A stretch of DNA of 64,000 bases from a virus. The notes below the pieces were generated by a model. It searched no databases. It was not told the origin of the DNA and was given only the letters and a program-made list of their open reading frames with translations. The position numbers were made by a program, and so were the translations under genes. Shown here in pieces: positions 28,982-37,759 of this stretch. The stretch is from IMG/VR virus record IMGVR_UViG_3300035138_000032, positions 1 through 64,000 of that record, one strand, 5' to 3'. The number at the start of each line of letters is the position of its first letter. The first letter of the stretch is position 1.

Positions 28982-29569
28982 ATGGCTTTATTTGCGATTT
29001 CGGGCAAGGCCCGCTCTGGAAAAGATGCGTTTGCTGAAATGCTTGCGGAAGAACTTAATAAATTAGCTTATCCGCCATATGTTTTAATGGCGTTTGCTAC
29101 TGAGCTTAAGCGTAGATGCCAGGATGCTTTTGGACTATCGTGGGAACAGTTGTGGGGTAATGAAAAAGAAACTCCAGACAAAAGATATCCGTTATCTTCT
29201 AGTGATGGTTATTGGTGCGGTAGAACTATAATGCAGGAATTTGGGGAGTGGTATAGAACAGTTGATAATGAGTATTGGACCAGGATTTTATTCGATGTGA
29301 TAAAAGAAAAGGATTACAAAAATGTTATAATAACCGATTTACGATATAAATCCGAGGCTTCGTATATTACCAGACATGGTGGACTTCTAATTAGGATAAA
29401 TCGTGATGGTAGAGATGTTATTACTAATTCTACACACGCTTCAGAAACAGGACTGGATGATTATAAATTTGATGTAGAGGTCTCTAATGATGGAACTTTA
29501 GAAGATCTACGGCGCTCAGCCAAAGATGTTTTGGATATACTTTCCAATACACTTATTAAATATAAATAA
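28982..29569 (+). CDS. Deoxynucleoside monophosphate kinase, 195 aa
   Basis: P-loop AISGKARSGKDAFAEMLAEE at residues 5-24, then TELKRRCQDAFGL, a central RTIMQEFGEWYR and NVIITDLRYKSEASYI (Walker B-like), the layout of T4-type dNMP kinase. It phosphorylates dNMPs to dNDPs for phage DNA synthesis. Start follows AAGGGGAATTTAAA. Confidence 0.82.
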   Translation: MALFAISGKARSGKDAFAEMLAEELNKLAYPPYVLMAFATELKRRCQDAFGLSWEQLWGNEKETPDKRYPLSSSDGYWCGRTIMQEFGEWYRTVDNEYWTRILFDVIKEKDYKNVIITDLRYKSEASYITRHGGLLIRINRDGRDVITNSTHASETGLDDYKFDVEVSNDGTLEDLRRSAKDVLDILSNTLIKYK

Positions 29570-29579
29570 GGAGATTAAA

Positions 29580-29843
29580 ATGGCAGCTAAAAAAATGAAT
29601 TTTTCAATAGACCCGGATAGTGTAGTATTTTCCACTATTAGTAAGAGTAAGGATGGTTATAATTATGCCAGGGTAGTTTGTAAGATGGGTGATAATGCCT
29701 ATATGAGCGTTAACTATGAGTGGGAAGGAAAAGACATCCCTGATTTTGCTATGAATCTTATGGGTTTTATGCAGGCTAATAAACTGGAAAATAGTGATAA
29801 AGAAGTAGCTATGGTTGACCTCATAAAGGCTAATAAGGATTAG
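29580..29843 (+). CDS. Hypothetical protein, 87 aa
   Basis: ATG at 29580 follows AAGGAGATTAAA; the longer frame overlaps the kinase. Beta-rich N-terminal half (YNYARVVCKMGDNAYMSVNY) and a helical C-terminus. Function unknown. Confidence 0.65.
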   Translation: MAAKKMNFSIDPDSVVFSTISKSKDGYNYARVVCKMGDNAYMSVNYEWEGKDIPDFAMNLMGFMQANKLENSDKEVAMVDLIKANKD

Positions 29844-29875
29844 GTTATTAAGTTTCAAAAGAATAAACTTGTAAA

Positions 29876-29885
29876 GGGGGGGGGG
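29876..29885 (+). repeat. Ten-guanine tract in a ribosome-binding region
   Basis: Ten consecutive G lie eight to seventeen bases upstream of the ATG at 29893 (TAAAG10TTAGTTT). The tract forms the Shine-Dalgarno element and could vary in length by slippage. Length should be confirmed in raw reads. Confidence 0.8.
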
Positions 29886-29892
29886 TTAGTTT

Positions 29893-30150
29893 ATGCCTAT
29901 AGATATATCAGAATATGCATCTCCGCGCTGGGTCAAAATGCGTGAGCGATACCCTTGGGTTACAGATAGAAACTATAACTATAAAAATTTGACTATAACT
30001 CCGGGCTCTATTGCTGCAAGACATAATTGTGATGCAGTCAGAGGGGATGGTTGGAAAGCCCCGGGCTATAACCCAAATCATAACTCAATAAGGACTGAGC
30101 CTCTGAGGACTGGTGTTGATACAACTAGTCAACAGTTCAAACCTTATTGA
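29893..30150 (+). CDS. Hypothetical protein, 85 aa
   Basis: Not recognised. Tyr/Trp/Pro-rich, low in secondary structure (ASPRWVKMRERYPWVTD, GDGWKAPGYNPNHNSI). Possibly a structural or assembly peptide. Its expression may depend on the poly-G tract just upstream. Confidence 0.6.
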   Translation: MPIDISEYASPRWVKMRERYPWVTDRNYNYKNLTITPGSIAARHNCDAVRGDGWKAPGYNPNHNSIRTEPLRTGVDTTSQQFKPY

Positions 30151-30167
30151 TATAAAAGGAATTTTTA

Positions 30168-30737
30168 ATGGTTGACGATAAATTTAGGGATGAGGTCTTT
30201 GCTGACCAGTTGGAGCTTATTTTCAGCGTTGTGATAAGAGAGTTCACTCGTCTTTGTTTACATGCTGCACCGGAATATTTTTTTATTGACTGCCCGGCAT
30301 CTTCATCTGGCAAGTTTCATCCTATAGACGAGCTAGGTCCTGATGGCACTATATTACATACAAAGAAGGTGTTTACAGTAGCATATCAGATGTGTCGTAG
30401 TCTTGAATGTGAAAGTAGTAGGGATGAGATACTGTCGGCGTGTATTATACATGATCTCAGGAAGCAGGGTATAGATAAGACTGGTCATACTATGAGAAAT
30501 CATCCAGCTCTGGCCGCTGATTTGGTTAGTGAGGTACAAGAGGCTACACAGATGCTATGTGAAAAATCATATAATATTATAAGAAACGCCTGTGGATATC
30601 ATTACGGTCCGTGGAGCGTAAGGCCCTGGAAAAAGGATTTAAGAACTTATACTCCTGAGGAACTTACTGTCTATCTATCTGATTATATAGCCAGTAAGCG
30701 CGAAATTCATGTGGATTGTAGACGAAAGTTTTATTAA
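30168..30737 (+). CDS. HD-domain phosphohydrolase, 189 aa
   Basis: Metal motifs in order: HTKKVFTVAYQMC (first His), ACIIHDLRKQG (HD), NHPALAADLV, GYHYGPWS and YLSDYIASKRE (final Asp), as in HD-family nucleotidases and phosphodiesterases. Likely acts on nucleotides or small phosphoesters; exact substrate unknown. AAAGGAATTTTTA precedes ATG. Confidence 0.75.
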   Translation: MVDDKFRDEVFADQLELIFSVVIREFTRLCLHAAPEYFFIDCPASSSGKFHPIDELGPDGTILHTKKVFTVAYQMCRSLECESSRDEILSACIIHDLRKQGIDKTGHTMRNHPALAADLVSEVQEATQMLCEKSYNIIRNACGYHYGPWSVRPWKKDLRTYTPEELTVYLSDYIASKREIHVDCRRKFY

Positions 30738-30751
30738 GGTGTTACGTAGTA

Positions 30752-31138
30752 TTTAGTAGATAGTAGATAGTATATAAATCGAGGAGGAAGTAGACATGAT
30801 ATTGAAGATAAGAAGATATGATAATAACCAGAAATGGTGGATTTTAGATGACATAAGAAAAATAAGTATATCAGAGCCTATAATTACTGGTAAGTATCCA
30901 ATTATAGAGGAAAATCCTGATATACTGATATTTGACACAAAGTCAATGTGTGATTGTGACGGTATAGAAAATCAATGTTCTGATTGCAAACGTCACATTA
31001 TATTGATTTGTAGATTAAGTAACGGAGAAGAATTTTCTGTTATATTCGATACTATTGCTTTTTTATTGAATGATAATGGAAAAACCGTAGAAAAAATAGT
31101 AGCCAATTATTAATCTAATTAATCTACTATCTACTAAA
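30752..31138. repeat. 17-bp inverted repeat flanking one gene
   Basis: TTTAGTAGATAGTAGAT at 30752-30768 is perfectly inverted at 31122-31138, with the gene 30796-31113 between. No target-site duplication or transposase is seen, so a mobile cassette is not shown. The right arm could also stabilise a 3' end. Confidence 0.7.
30796..31113 (+). CDS. Hypothetical protein, 105 aa, between inverted repeats
   Basis: GAGGAGG precedes ATG. A basic/aromatic N-terminus (ILKIRRYDNNQKWWILDD) is followed by CDCDGIENQCSDCKRH, a likely metal site, and beta strands (IILICRLSNGEEFSVIF). Function unknown. The 17-bp inverted repeats lie 27 bases before and 8 bases after it. Confidence 0.65.
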   Translation: MILKIRRYDNNQKWWILDDIRKISISEPIITGKYPIIEENPDILIFDTKSMCDCDGIENQCSDCKRHIILICRLSNGEEFSVIFDTIAFLLNDNGKTVEKIVANY

Positions 31139-31181
31139 ACAAAGGAAGAGGTAAAGAAAAAAAGAAGTTTGAGGATTGTAT

Positions 31182-31505
31182 ATGATGAATAATGAATTTA
31201 TAAAAGATATAACCAAAGGCGTGAAACAAACCTCTTTGAATCAAGAACTACCACCGGGCTCGCCAAGACGTTATGAGCCAGCCGTCGGTATTGGTAAACA
31301 CAACGAAATGATACACAGAGAGAGTAAGAGGTCGGATTCTAAGAACCTACCATTTAGTTTTAGGAAACCCCCTAAAGCTAGGGGTCGCCAAACTTATGTA
31401 TGTTGTGATAGTTGCGGATATATAATTTCAGCTACTACGGTTACAGTAGGGATGGTTTGTCCCGAATGTAAAAAATTCTCGAGTGTCACAGAAGTGGAGG
31501 AATAG
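31182..31505 (+). CDS. Hypothetical protein with C-terminal zinc ribbon, 107 aa
   Basis: ATG at 31182 follows GAGGATTGTAT. A disordered, charged N-terminal two-thirds (PPGSPRRYEPAVGIGKHNE, RKPPKARGRQ) leads to CDSCGYIIS...CPECKKF, a zinc ribbon near residues 74-95. Function unknown. Confidence 0.65.
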   Translation: MMNNEFIKDITKGVKQTSLNQELPPGSPRRYEPAVGIGKHNEMIHRESKRSDSKNLPFSFRKPPKARGRQTYVCCDSCGYIISATTVTVGMVCPECKKFSSVTEVEE

Positions 31506-31506
31506 A

Positions 31507-31938
31507 ATGGGTAATGGAAAAAGGGGCCGGCCAGTTGGTTTTAAGTTAAGCGAATTGAGTCGACGTGCGATAAGTGAGTCAAAGAAAGGCCAGAGGCATA
31601 AACAGGAAACCAGGGATAAAATTTCGAATTCCTTAATAATTTATTTTAAGAAGAAAAACCCGCTGTCGGACGAATTAGCAAATATGTATTGTGATGACGT
31701 TGATTTTCCAGATGTGTGTTTATGGATGGAGAATAACAAGGACAAATTGGATGAAGTTAATGATGTCATGACTTTAAAGGGTTTAAGAAATGCCAATCGT
31801 ATTGAGTTGTCAGTGGGGGCGGATATAGAATATTTTAGTCATGATATTACTCCAGAGTTATTGGTTTTATTTTTGGAGCAATGCGGGTTGATGAATGTAG
31901 ATCCAGAGGAATATTTCGATGATATGGGATATTACTAA
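31507..31938 (+). CDS. Hypothetical protein with NUMOD3-like N-terminus, 143 aa
   Basis: ATG at 31507 follows GTGGAGGAATAGA. The first 45 residues (RGRPVGFKLSELSRRAISES, KKGQRHKQETRDKISNSL) resemble NUMOD3 DNA-binding modules of homing endonucleases; no nuclease domain follows. The rest is acidic and helical. Placement just before the terminase genes would also fit a packaging-site binding protein. Confidence 0.55.
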   Translation: MGNGKRGRPVGFKLSELSRRAISESKKGQRHKQETRDKISNSLIIYFKKKNPLSDELANMYCDDVDFPDVCLWMENNKDKLDEVNDVMTLKGLRNANRIELSVGADIEYFSHDITPELLVLFLEQCGLMNVDPEEYFDDMGYY

Positions 31939-31940
31939 GT

Positions 31941-32450
31941 ATGGGTAGGAAGAAAGGTACAAAAAGATTAGTCAAAGAGATAATACCTGTTAACTCTGTA
32001 TTTAACGAAGAAGAGGCCGCGATGTATAAGGAATTTGTAGAGGTTTATATGGCAGATTTTGAGGACGAGGATTTATCGGCCAGCGATTTAGATGATGTTA
32101 TGGATTTAGCTAAAAATAGGGTACTTGAATATAGATTATTGAAATCTGTTAAGGATGAAGTTAATTCACAGATGGATATAGCTATGAGTTTAGAGAGAAT
32201 AAGAAAAGAAAACAAGGCATTTAAGGAGAACCTGGCCACTAGACGTAAGGATAGAATAAATCCCAATGAATATAAGGGGTTTTCTATAGTTGACTTAGCT
32301 GTAGCTTTTGATGATTTAAAGAAAGAGAAACTGAAAGAGAGAGTTAGACTCAATAAAGCGGAAGAATTAAAAGATCTTGAGAAAAGAAAGGATTACGTTG
32401 GTAATAGATATGATAAAGATGGTCCTAAAGAGAATGAGAATGAGGACTAA
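31941..32450 (+). CDS. Putative terminase small subunit, 169 aa
   Basis: Located 19 bases before the large terminase. A Lys-rich N-terminus, acidic helices (DEDLSASDLDDVMDLAKNRV) and a charged central coiled coil (SLERIRKENKAFKENLATRR) fit small terminase subunits, which bind the packaging site and regulate the motor. Position is the main evidence; sequence families of small terminases are too diverse to confirm. Confidence 0.5.
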   Translation: MGRKKGTKRLVKEIIPVNSVFNEEEAAMYKEFVEVYMADFEDEDLSASDLDDVMDLAKNRVLEYRLLKSVKDEVNSQMDIAMSLERIRKENKAFKENLATRRKDRINPNEYKGFSIVDLAVAFDDLKKEKLKERVRLNKAEELKDLEKRKDYVGNRYDKDGPKENENED

Positions 32451-32469
32451 TTAATAAGGAGAGGTAGTT

Positions 32470-35289
32470 ATGTCCGACATAATCATGGAGCAGGGTATGG
32501 AACTCATAGAATTTTATAGAGAAAATCCATGCATTGCTGCCTATGACCTGTTGCGTGTGGATTTAGCACCTATACAAAGGGCGGTCTTCGAGGATATGTG
32601 GTTTAAGAACTACGTTATAGCTATTTGTGGCCGTGGCGTAGGTAAGACTTTTATGTTAGGAACTTTATCTACTTTGAGTTGTATGCTGTACCCAGGATAT
32701 AGAGTAGGGTTAATTGGGCCCGTTTTCCGCCAAAGCAAGATGATCTTCAGTGAAGTTGAGAAACTTTACGCAAAATCCCCACTATTACGTGAAGCCTGTG
32801 AGAAGAGACCTACCAGGGGCTCTGATACCTGTTATTTAAGATTCAAGTCCGTAGGAGGTTGTAGTCCCTCATTTATCGAAGCGTTACCTTTGGGCGATGG
32901 CTGTATAACTTCTTGTAATTATTTGACATTTAGTGATAGATTTGGAAAAATAGATGACGCTCATGTTGATAATATAGATCACAATCACTATTTAGATAGA
33001 GAAGATATGGTGTGGTCTAATGGTGCTTTTAAGCTAACTGATAGATCTTTATGTAATGGTATAAAAAATACTATCAAAATTAAGACCAAAAAAGGTTTTG
33101 AAAGCGAAGGTACGCCTAATCATGAGTTTAAAGTAGTCAGAGGCGGTGAGATAGTTTGGTGTAGATTTGATGCTATGGTAGTTGGGGATCGTGTATTAAT
33201 AGATCGAACTAAACGGTGGCATAGTGGACATACTGATGTGACAAAGGAACAGGCTTATTCTTTGGGTTTATTAGTTGCTGGGTGTGATTCATCTATAGTT
33301 AATTCGTGGTTATGTGATACGTTTGGTTTATCTAAAGTTAAAACTATAGACAAATCCATACCAAAAGTTATATTATGTTCAAGCAGGGATGTTATGTCAT
33401 CTTTTATAAGAGGATTGATGGACGGTGATGGTTCTATTTCGGATAAAGGTGATAGAATTATTTTTACAAATACTTCAAAAGAATTAGTTGGCCAATTACA
33501 ATATATCTTACTACATTATGGTATTGTTGCAAAGTTGAGTAAAAAGCCCGAATGTAACTCAAATTGGAATGTGTGTTATACATTAGATATTACTGGTACT
33601 AATGTTGATTTATATATGAAAGAAATAGGTTTTGGTTTATCCAGAAAAACCAATAAATACATTCATAGAGATACATATAACCATTATGATACTGTACCAA
33701 TTGACATACATATGGTAATTGATTTTGTTAATGAATATCATTACAAAGGCTTCGATGGTTGTAGAAAATGCCCCGATATAGTCCCCAGCAAACTGATTAG
33801 TAGAAAAGACTTATCTTTTGCATTATGTGATGATTTATTATATAAATATGGACATATTGATGATAGTAGAATAGACATAATACGCAGATTAAATAATACT
33901 AATATATATTATGATGAAATAATAGAAATTACTGATGGAGAAGCGTGTACATATGATATTCATGTACCAGACGGTAATGAATACTGTGCAAATGGTTTTT
34001 TCAGTCATAATAGTAAGATCCGTGGTTCACGTTTCTATCTTATAGTAGTGGACGAGTTAGCTCAAGTCCCAGACCAAGTATTGGATATGGTTGTTAGACC
34101 TATGGGCGCCACAACACTCGAACCAATGGAAAATGTTAGGAGATTACAGCGGCAAGAAAAATTGATTAAGTTAGGACTAGCTACAGAGGATGATTTTGAA
34201 GATGGTAAAATTAATAAAATGGTAATGACTTCATCAGGGTTTTATAAGTTCAATCATATGTGGCGTAGAATGAAAGACTATTGGCGGCAAATGGAGCTTC
34301 ACGGTGAAGAATCTCAATATAAAGTTTGGCAGGTACCTTATTGGGATTTACCAAATGGATTTCTTGATGAGAATAATATAAAGGAGGCGGAACGTATAAT
34401 GTCTTCCGCTGAATTTAGTATGGAATACGAAGCCGCGATGGTATCTGATTCAGAGGGATTTTTCAAAGCTTCCGTGTTGGAGTCTTGTACCGGATCTTTT
34501 GGTTTGGAGGTCCGTGGTGAGCCAGGAGCCGAATATGTTGTTGGTGTAGACCCAAGTCAGGGAGGTAGTGCGAGTTGCGGTGTAGTAATCGTAAGGCTGG
34601 GTAATCCAAATGTGCTTGTTAATGTGTTGGAATTGAAGGGTAAGACCACACAGGAATTAACAATGACAGTACAGGCTATCTGTGAGTCCTATAATGTTGT
34701 TAGGATTTTCATGGATAAGGGCGGCGGTGGTAATGCTATAATGGACTTATTAGAAGAAGGCTATAATAGTAAGGAACCGATAATAGATCGCTCGGATAAA
34801 GATAAGGTAACTTTGAAGGGCCGCCATATACTTGAGATGGTTAATTTTAATCCGACATGGATAACTGATGCTAATTTTACTACTCTAGCTATGTTGGAAG
34901 ATAAGAAGTTATTATTTCCAGAGACCCCTGTTGATGGTGTCTCTGTACTTGATAAGATTTACAAAAACATTTTGACTTTAAAGAAGCAAATGTTGAATAT
35001 AGTTGTAACACAGACTGGCTCCGGCGCTCTGCATTTTGATACACCTAAGAAGGGGCAGAATAAGGATTTATATTCAGCCATGATTCTAGCTGCTCATGGT
35101 TGTAAGCTCGTGGCCCGTGAATTGGAGGGCGATCCTGAACCACTGTTATACCAGACAGGGGGTTATGTACAAGAGCGTAAACCTAATGCCCCTTGGCATT
35201 TTCTAGGAGCTCATAGTTCACCTGGTACTACAGTGCTTGATGGTTTATTAGGACATGCTATATTAAAAAATAAGCGTATAATTAAATAA
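32470..35289 (+). CDS. terL: Terminase large subunit with intein, 939 aa (569 aa after splicing)
   Basis: N-extein: Q-motif region (DLAPIQRAVFEDMWFKNY) and Walker A GRGVGKT at residues 54-60. An intein interrupts at residue 145. C-extein: Walker B and catalytic Glu in YLIVVDELAQ, coupling motif VMTSSG, then RNase H-type nuclease with Asp in VVGVDPSQGG, IFMDKGGGG and KDLYSAMILAAHG. It cuts concatemers and pumps DNA into the prohead. AAGGAGAGGTAGTT precedes ATG. The insertion (GDG/SKIRGSRF) sits in the ATPase core, so packaging depends on protein splicing. Confidence 0.95.
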   Translation: MSDIIMEQGMELIEFYRENPCIAAYDLLRVDLAPIQRAVFEDMWFKNYVIAICGRGVGKTFMLGTLSTLSCMLYPGYRVGLIGPVFRQSKMIFSEVEKLYAKSPLLREACEKRPTRGSDTCYLRFKSVGGCSPSFIEALPLGDGCITSCNYLTFSDRFGKIDDAHVDNIDHNHYLDREDMVWSNGAFKLTDRSLCNGIKNTIKIKTKKGFESEGTPNHEFKVVRGGEIVWCRFDAMVVGDRVLIDRTKRWHSGHTDVTKEQAYSLGLLVAGCDSSIVNSWLCDTFGLSKVKTIDKSIPKVILCSSRDVMSSFIRGLMDGDGSISDKGDRIIFTNTSKELVGQLQYILLHYGIVAKLSKKPECNSNWNVCYTLDITGTNVDLYMKEIGFGLSRKTNKYIHRDTYNHYDTVPIDIHMVIDFVNEYHYKGFDGCRKCPDIVPSKLISRKDLSFALCDDLLYKYGHIDDSRIDIIRRLNNTNIYYDEIIEITDGEACTYDIHVPDGNEYCANGFFSHNSKIRGSRFYLIVVDELAQVPDQVLDMVVRPMGATTLEPMENVRRLQRQEKLIKLGLATEDDFEDGKINKMVMTSSGFYKFNHMWRRMKDYWRQMELHGEESQYKVWQVPYWDLPNGFLDENNIKEAERIMSSAEFSMEYEAAMVSDSEGFFKASVLESCTGSFGLEVRGEPGAEYVVGVDPSQGGSASCGVVIVRLGNPNVLVNVLELKGKTTQELTMTVQAICESYNVVRIFMDKGGGGNAIMDLLEEGYNSKEPIIDRSDKDKVTLKGRHILEMVNFNPTWITDANFTTLAMLEDKKLLFPETPVDGVSVLDKIYKNILTLKKQMLNIVVTQTGSGALHFDTPKKGQNKDLYSAMILAAHGCKLVARELEGDPEPLLYQTGGYVQERKPNAPWHFLGAHSSPGTTVLDGLLGHAILKNKRIIK
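32902..34011 (+). mobile_element. Intein with LAGLIDADG endonuclease, 370 aa
   Basis: First residue Cys (CITSCNYLTFSDRFGKI, block A), block B with TPNHEF, two dodecapeptide-like segments (YSLGLLVAGCDSS and SFIRGLMDGDGSI), block F YDIHVPDGNEYCANG and terminal FFSHN, then Ser as +1 residue. All splicing residues are present, so it should excise itself and ligate the terminase. The endonuclease domain can home into intein-less terminase alleles; the first dodecapeptide looks altered (Ala-Gly-Cys-Asp). Confidence 0.93.
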
Positions 35290-35350
35290 TAAACTAACCT
35301 TCTATTTATTAGAGAACTACACTAAGGATATGGTCGTGGGGAGGTGTACT

Positions 35351-35707
35351 ATGTCTGATGATGAAGTTCGTATGTGTAATTGTAATAAAACATGTCTTAT
35401 ATGCGGAGGCTTGAAGAAGATAGAATTATCCATCTTTGATAGAACCTTTTGGGATCTGTGGATACAAAAACTTTTACGTAATTTTGCTTCTATGAAATTT
35501 CAGTGGTTACTGTTTTTGTATGCTCCTACCGTGTGGGGTATGTTCCATATTATGCCCGGAACTAATGAGCCATGGATCTCTGCTTCGATAGGATTGGGGT
35601 TCTTAGGTGGCGGTTTTGTTACATTAGCGCTAGGACGTATCTACGCTAAGACAAAACTTAGAGAAAATGGTAATGATTCTCATGATGAATTAGATACAGA
35701 CCAATAA
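35351..35707 (+). CDS. Two-pass membrane protein, 118 aa (holin candidate)
   Basis: ATG at 35351 with GGAGG five bases upstream. N-terminal CNCNKTCLICGG could bind zinc; then two membrane segments (FQWLLFLYAPTVWGMF and WISASIGLGFLGGGFVTLAL) and a charged C-terminal tail. A holin role is possible from topology, but its position beside packaging genes, away from the lysin, leaves it uncertain. Confidence 0.6.
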   Translation: MSDDEVRMCNCNKTCLICGGLKKIELSIFDRTFWDLWIQKLLRNFASMKFQWLLFLYAPTVWGMFHIMPGTNEPWISASIGLGFLGGGFVTLALGRIYAKTKLRENGNDSHDELDTDQ

Positions 35708-35718
35708 GGAGATATGTA

Positions 35719-35910
35719 ATGACTGAAGAAAATAAGGATTTTCAACCAGGTCCTTGGTGGGCTACAGTATCTGGTGCAGGCACACCAAATGCCTCAGTAC
35801 CTTCTTGGGCCGATGATTATACAAGGCATAGAATTGGCAGGGAAACCACTTTTGCTGATATGGATTCTGTAATAGGTAGAAAAGAAAGTATTCAGGATGT
35901 TAATCCGTAA
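35719..35910 (+). CDS. Hypothetical protein, 63 aa
   Basis: AAGGAGATATGTA precedes ATG. Low-complexity, Trp/Pro/Gly-containing (FQPGPWWATVSGAG, VPSWADDYTRHRIG), probably unfolded alone. Position before portal suggests an assembly accessory; function unknown. Confidence 0.6.
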   Translation: MTEENKDFQPGPWWATVSGAGTPNASVPSWADDYTRHRIGRETTFADMDSVIGRKESIQDVNP

Positions 35911-35921
35911 AGGGAATATAA

Positions 35922-37742
35922 ATGGATATTAATAAAGTTACAAAAGAGTTACAAGAGAAATACCCCGACGTGGGCATAAAATCTATATCCGTGGATGAGG
36001 CCTCCGGTAAGTCTACTTTTTATTTGGATCCTAAACCAAAAACCCTTGCATTTCTAGAAAGAGGTGGTATTGTTCCAAAGGCCTTTAAAGATAAGGCCGC
36101 TGTAATTAACAGGGACCTATTGGACAGAAACTTTCTTGATCTTGCTAAAAAAGATCCCTTATCACAGACCCCAAAAGAACAATTTAAAAACGCTATTAAT
36201 TACTACCACACAGTTCCAGAGATAGGGAGTTCGACTAATATATTAGCAGGGCTTTCGTCTAAGGGGTTCGAGCATGATATAGACGATGAAAAAATAAAAA
36301 GTTTTTTCGATGTGTGGGCATTTGATGTTAGATTCCATGAGGTACTTGATTGGATTTTTTTAGACTTCTTTAAATACGGGCATGTGACAACTTATAAAGT
36401 ATTAGCCAAATACGAGCCTCGTGTATCTCATTTATCACCGATACCAGGCCAAAAACTCAAGAAAAGTACTGGCCAAATAGAATCAGCAGCAAAGAAAAAC
36501 ATATGGTCAAAAGGCCACCTGCCCGTAGGATACACTGTACTAAATCCGGAATTAGTAAATATCTCAGGAAACTTGTTGTTTGATAAGGTAAGTGTCAAAC
36601 TAACGCCGCCTACTGAATTAACTGAATTACTAAAAAAACCGCCAGCTGAGTTAACTGAGGATGAGAAGGCATTAATAAAATCTCTACCTTCTGACTTAAG
36701 ATCCGCCGCTGAACAAGGTAAGGAATTTCAATTAGATCCACGTCTTGTAGGTTTTGTAACTTATAGAAAAATGCCTTATGAGCGATACGCTAAACCACGC
36801 TCATTTAAATTATTTGACAGTGTTGAATATAAAAAGGCTTTAAGGGATGCTGATCTAAGCACACTAGATGGTATAACTAATTATATATTAAAAATTACGA
36901 TAGGTAGTGACGAATATCCAGTCGTTACACAGACTGAGTTAGAGGCTGTGTCCCAGTTATTTAATACATCTGGTAAGTCTTTTAATGTGGTTTGGAATCA
37001 TACTCTAAGTGTGGAAAAAATAGTTTCCCCTGAGATAGGCGAGGTTTTGGGTAAAGAAAAATATGCTCAGGTAAATGATGATATTTCTGCAGGTATAGGA
37101 GTACCTAGAGCTCTAATAGATGGTATGGGCGATAGTATGAATCCATCGCAAGCTCAACTGGCCTTAAAGGGTATACAAGAAGAAATAGACTATGCTCGCC
37201 GTCAGGTTACTAGGTGGATATATGGTGAATATAGACAGATAGCCGAGGCTATGGGTTTTGATAGATTCCCTAAAATTAGATGGGATGATAGTGTACTTAA
37301 AGACACAATAATGTATATGAATATTATGTCTCAGCTGGTAGATAGGAGGATGATGAGTTACCGCACCGCGCTTGAGGAGATTGGTTTTGATTATCCTAAT
37401 GAATTAGCCAATATGGAAGAAGAGTTCGATCTTGTAGATTCAGGAATATTTGGTATAATAGGATCTCCTTGGCAACAATCCAAGGTACAAGCAGAACAGA
37501 AAGGTCCTACTGGATCACCGTCTAATGGAAGGCCTACAGGTAAGCCAGCCAAAACTAAACAACCACAAAGTCCAGATAAAAAGAATAGTACGAAAGTGAA
37601 AAAGACTACTAAACCACAAACCACCCCGTCCCAAAAAACTGCTTCATTAACTGATGTGGTAAAAGATATGACAGATGAAGTCTTTACAGAATTTATCTTG
37701 GAATTAGCTAAATTAAGAAATGAAAACGATGAGGATGAGTAA
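35922..37742 (+). CDS. Portal protein, 606 aa
   Basis: Placed between terminase and protease genes, of typical portal length. Residues about 100-170 (INYYHTVPEIGSSTNILAGL, VWAFDVRFHEVLDWIFLDFF) match the portal wing, followed by a stem with GVPRALIDGMGDSMNPSQAQ and a long helix. The last 110 residues are a Lys/Pro/Gln/Thr-rich extension ending in an acidic helix. It forms the dodecameric vertex for DNA entry and the tail. The rather divergent sequence makes this partly positional. Confidence 0.82.
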   Translation: MDINKVTKELQEKYPDVGIKSISVDEASGKSTFYLDPKPKTLAFLERGGIVPKAFKDKAAVINRDLLDRNFLDLAKKDPLSQTPKEQFKNAINYYHTVPEIGSSTNILAGLSSKGFEHDIDDEKIKSFFDVWAFDVRFHEVLDWIFLDFFKYGHVTTYKVLAKYEPRVSHLSPIPGQKLKKSTGQIESAAKKNIWSKGHLPVGYTVLNPELVNISGNLLFDKVSVKLTPPTELTELLKKPPAELTEDEKALIKSLPSDLRSAAEQGKEFQLDPRLVGFVTYRKMPYERYAKPRSFKLFDSVEYKKALRDADLSTLDGITNYILKITIGSDEYPVVTQTELEAVSQLFNTSGKSFNVVWNHTLSVEKIVSPEIGEVLGKEKYAQVNDDISAGIGVPRALIDGMGDSMNPSQAQLALKGIQEEIDYARRQVTRWIYGEYRQIAEAMGFDRFPKIRWDDSVLKDTIMYMNIMSQLVDRRMMSYRTALEEIGFDYPNELANMEEEFDLVDSGIFGIIGSPWQQSKVQAEQKGPTGSPSNGRPTGKPAKTKQPQSPDKKNSTKVKKTTKPQTTPSQKTASLTDVVKDMTDEVFTEFILELAKLRNENDEDE

Positions 37743-37759
37743 AGTTAGGGAGAATCCAA

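Noticed and set aside
31507-31938. Homing endonuclease from the NUMOD3-like N-terminus
   Set aside because: No GIY-YIG, HNH or LAGLIDADG motif follows; the remaining acidic domain does not look like a nuclease.
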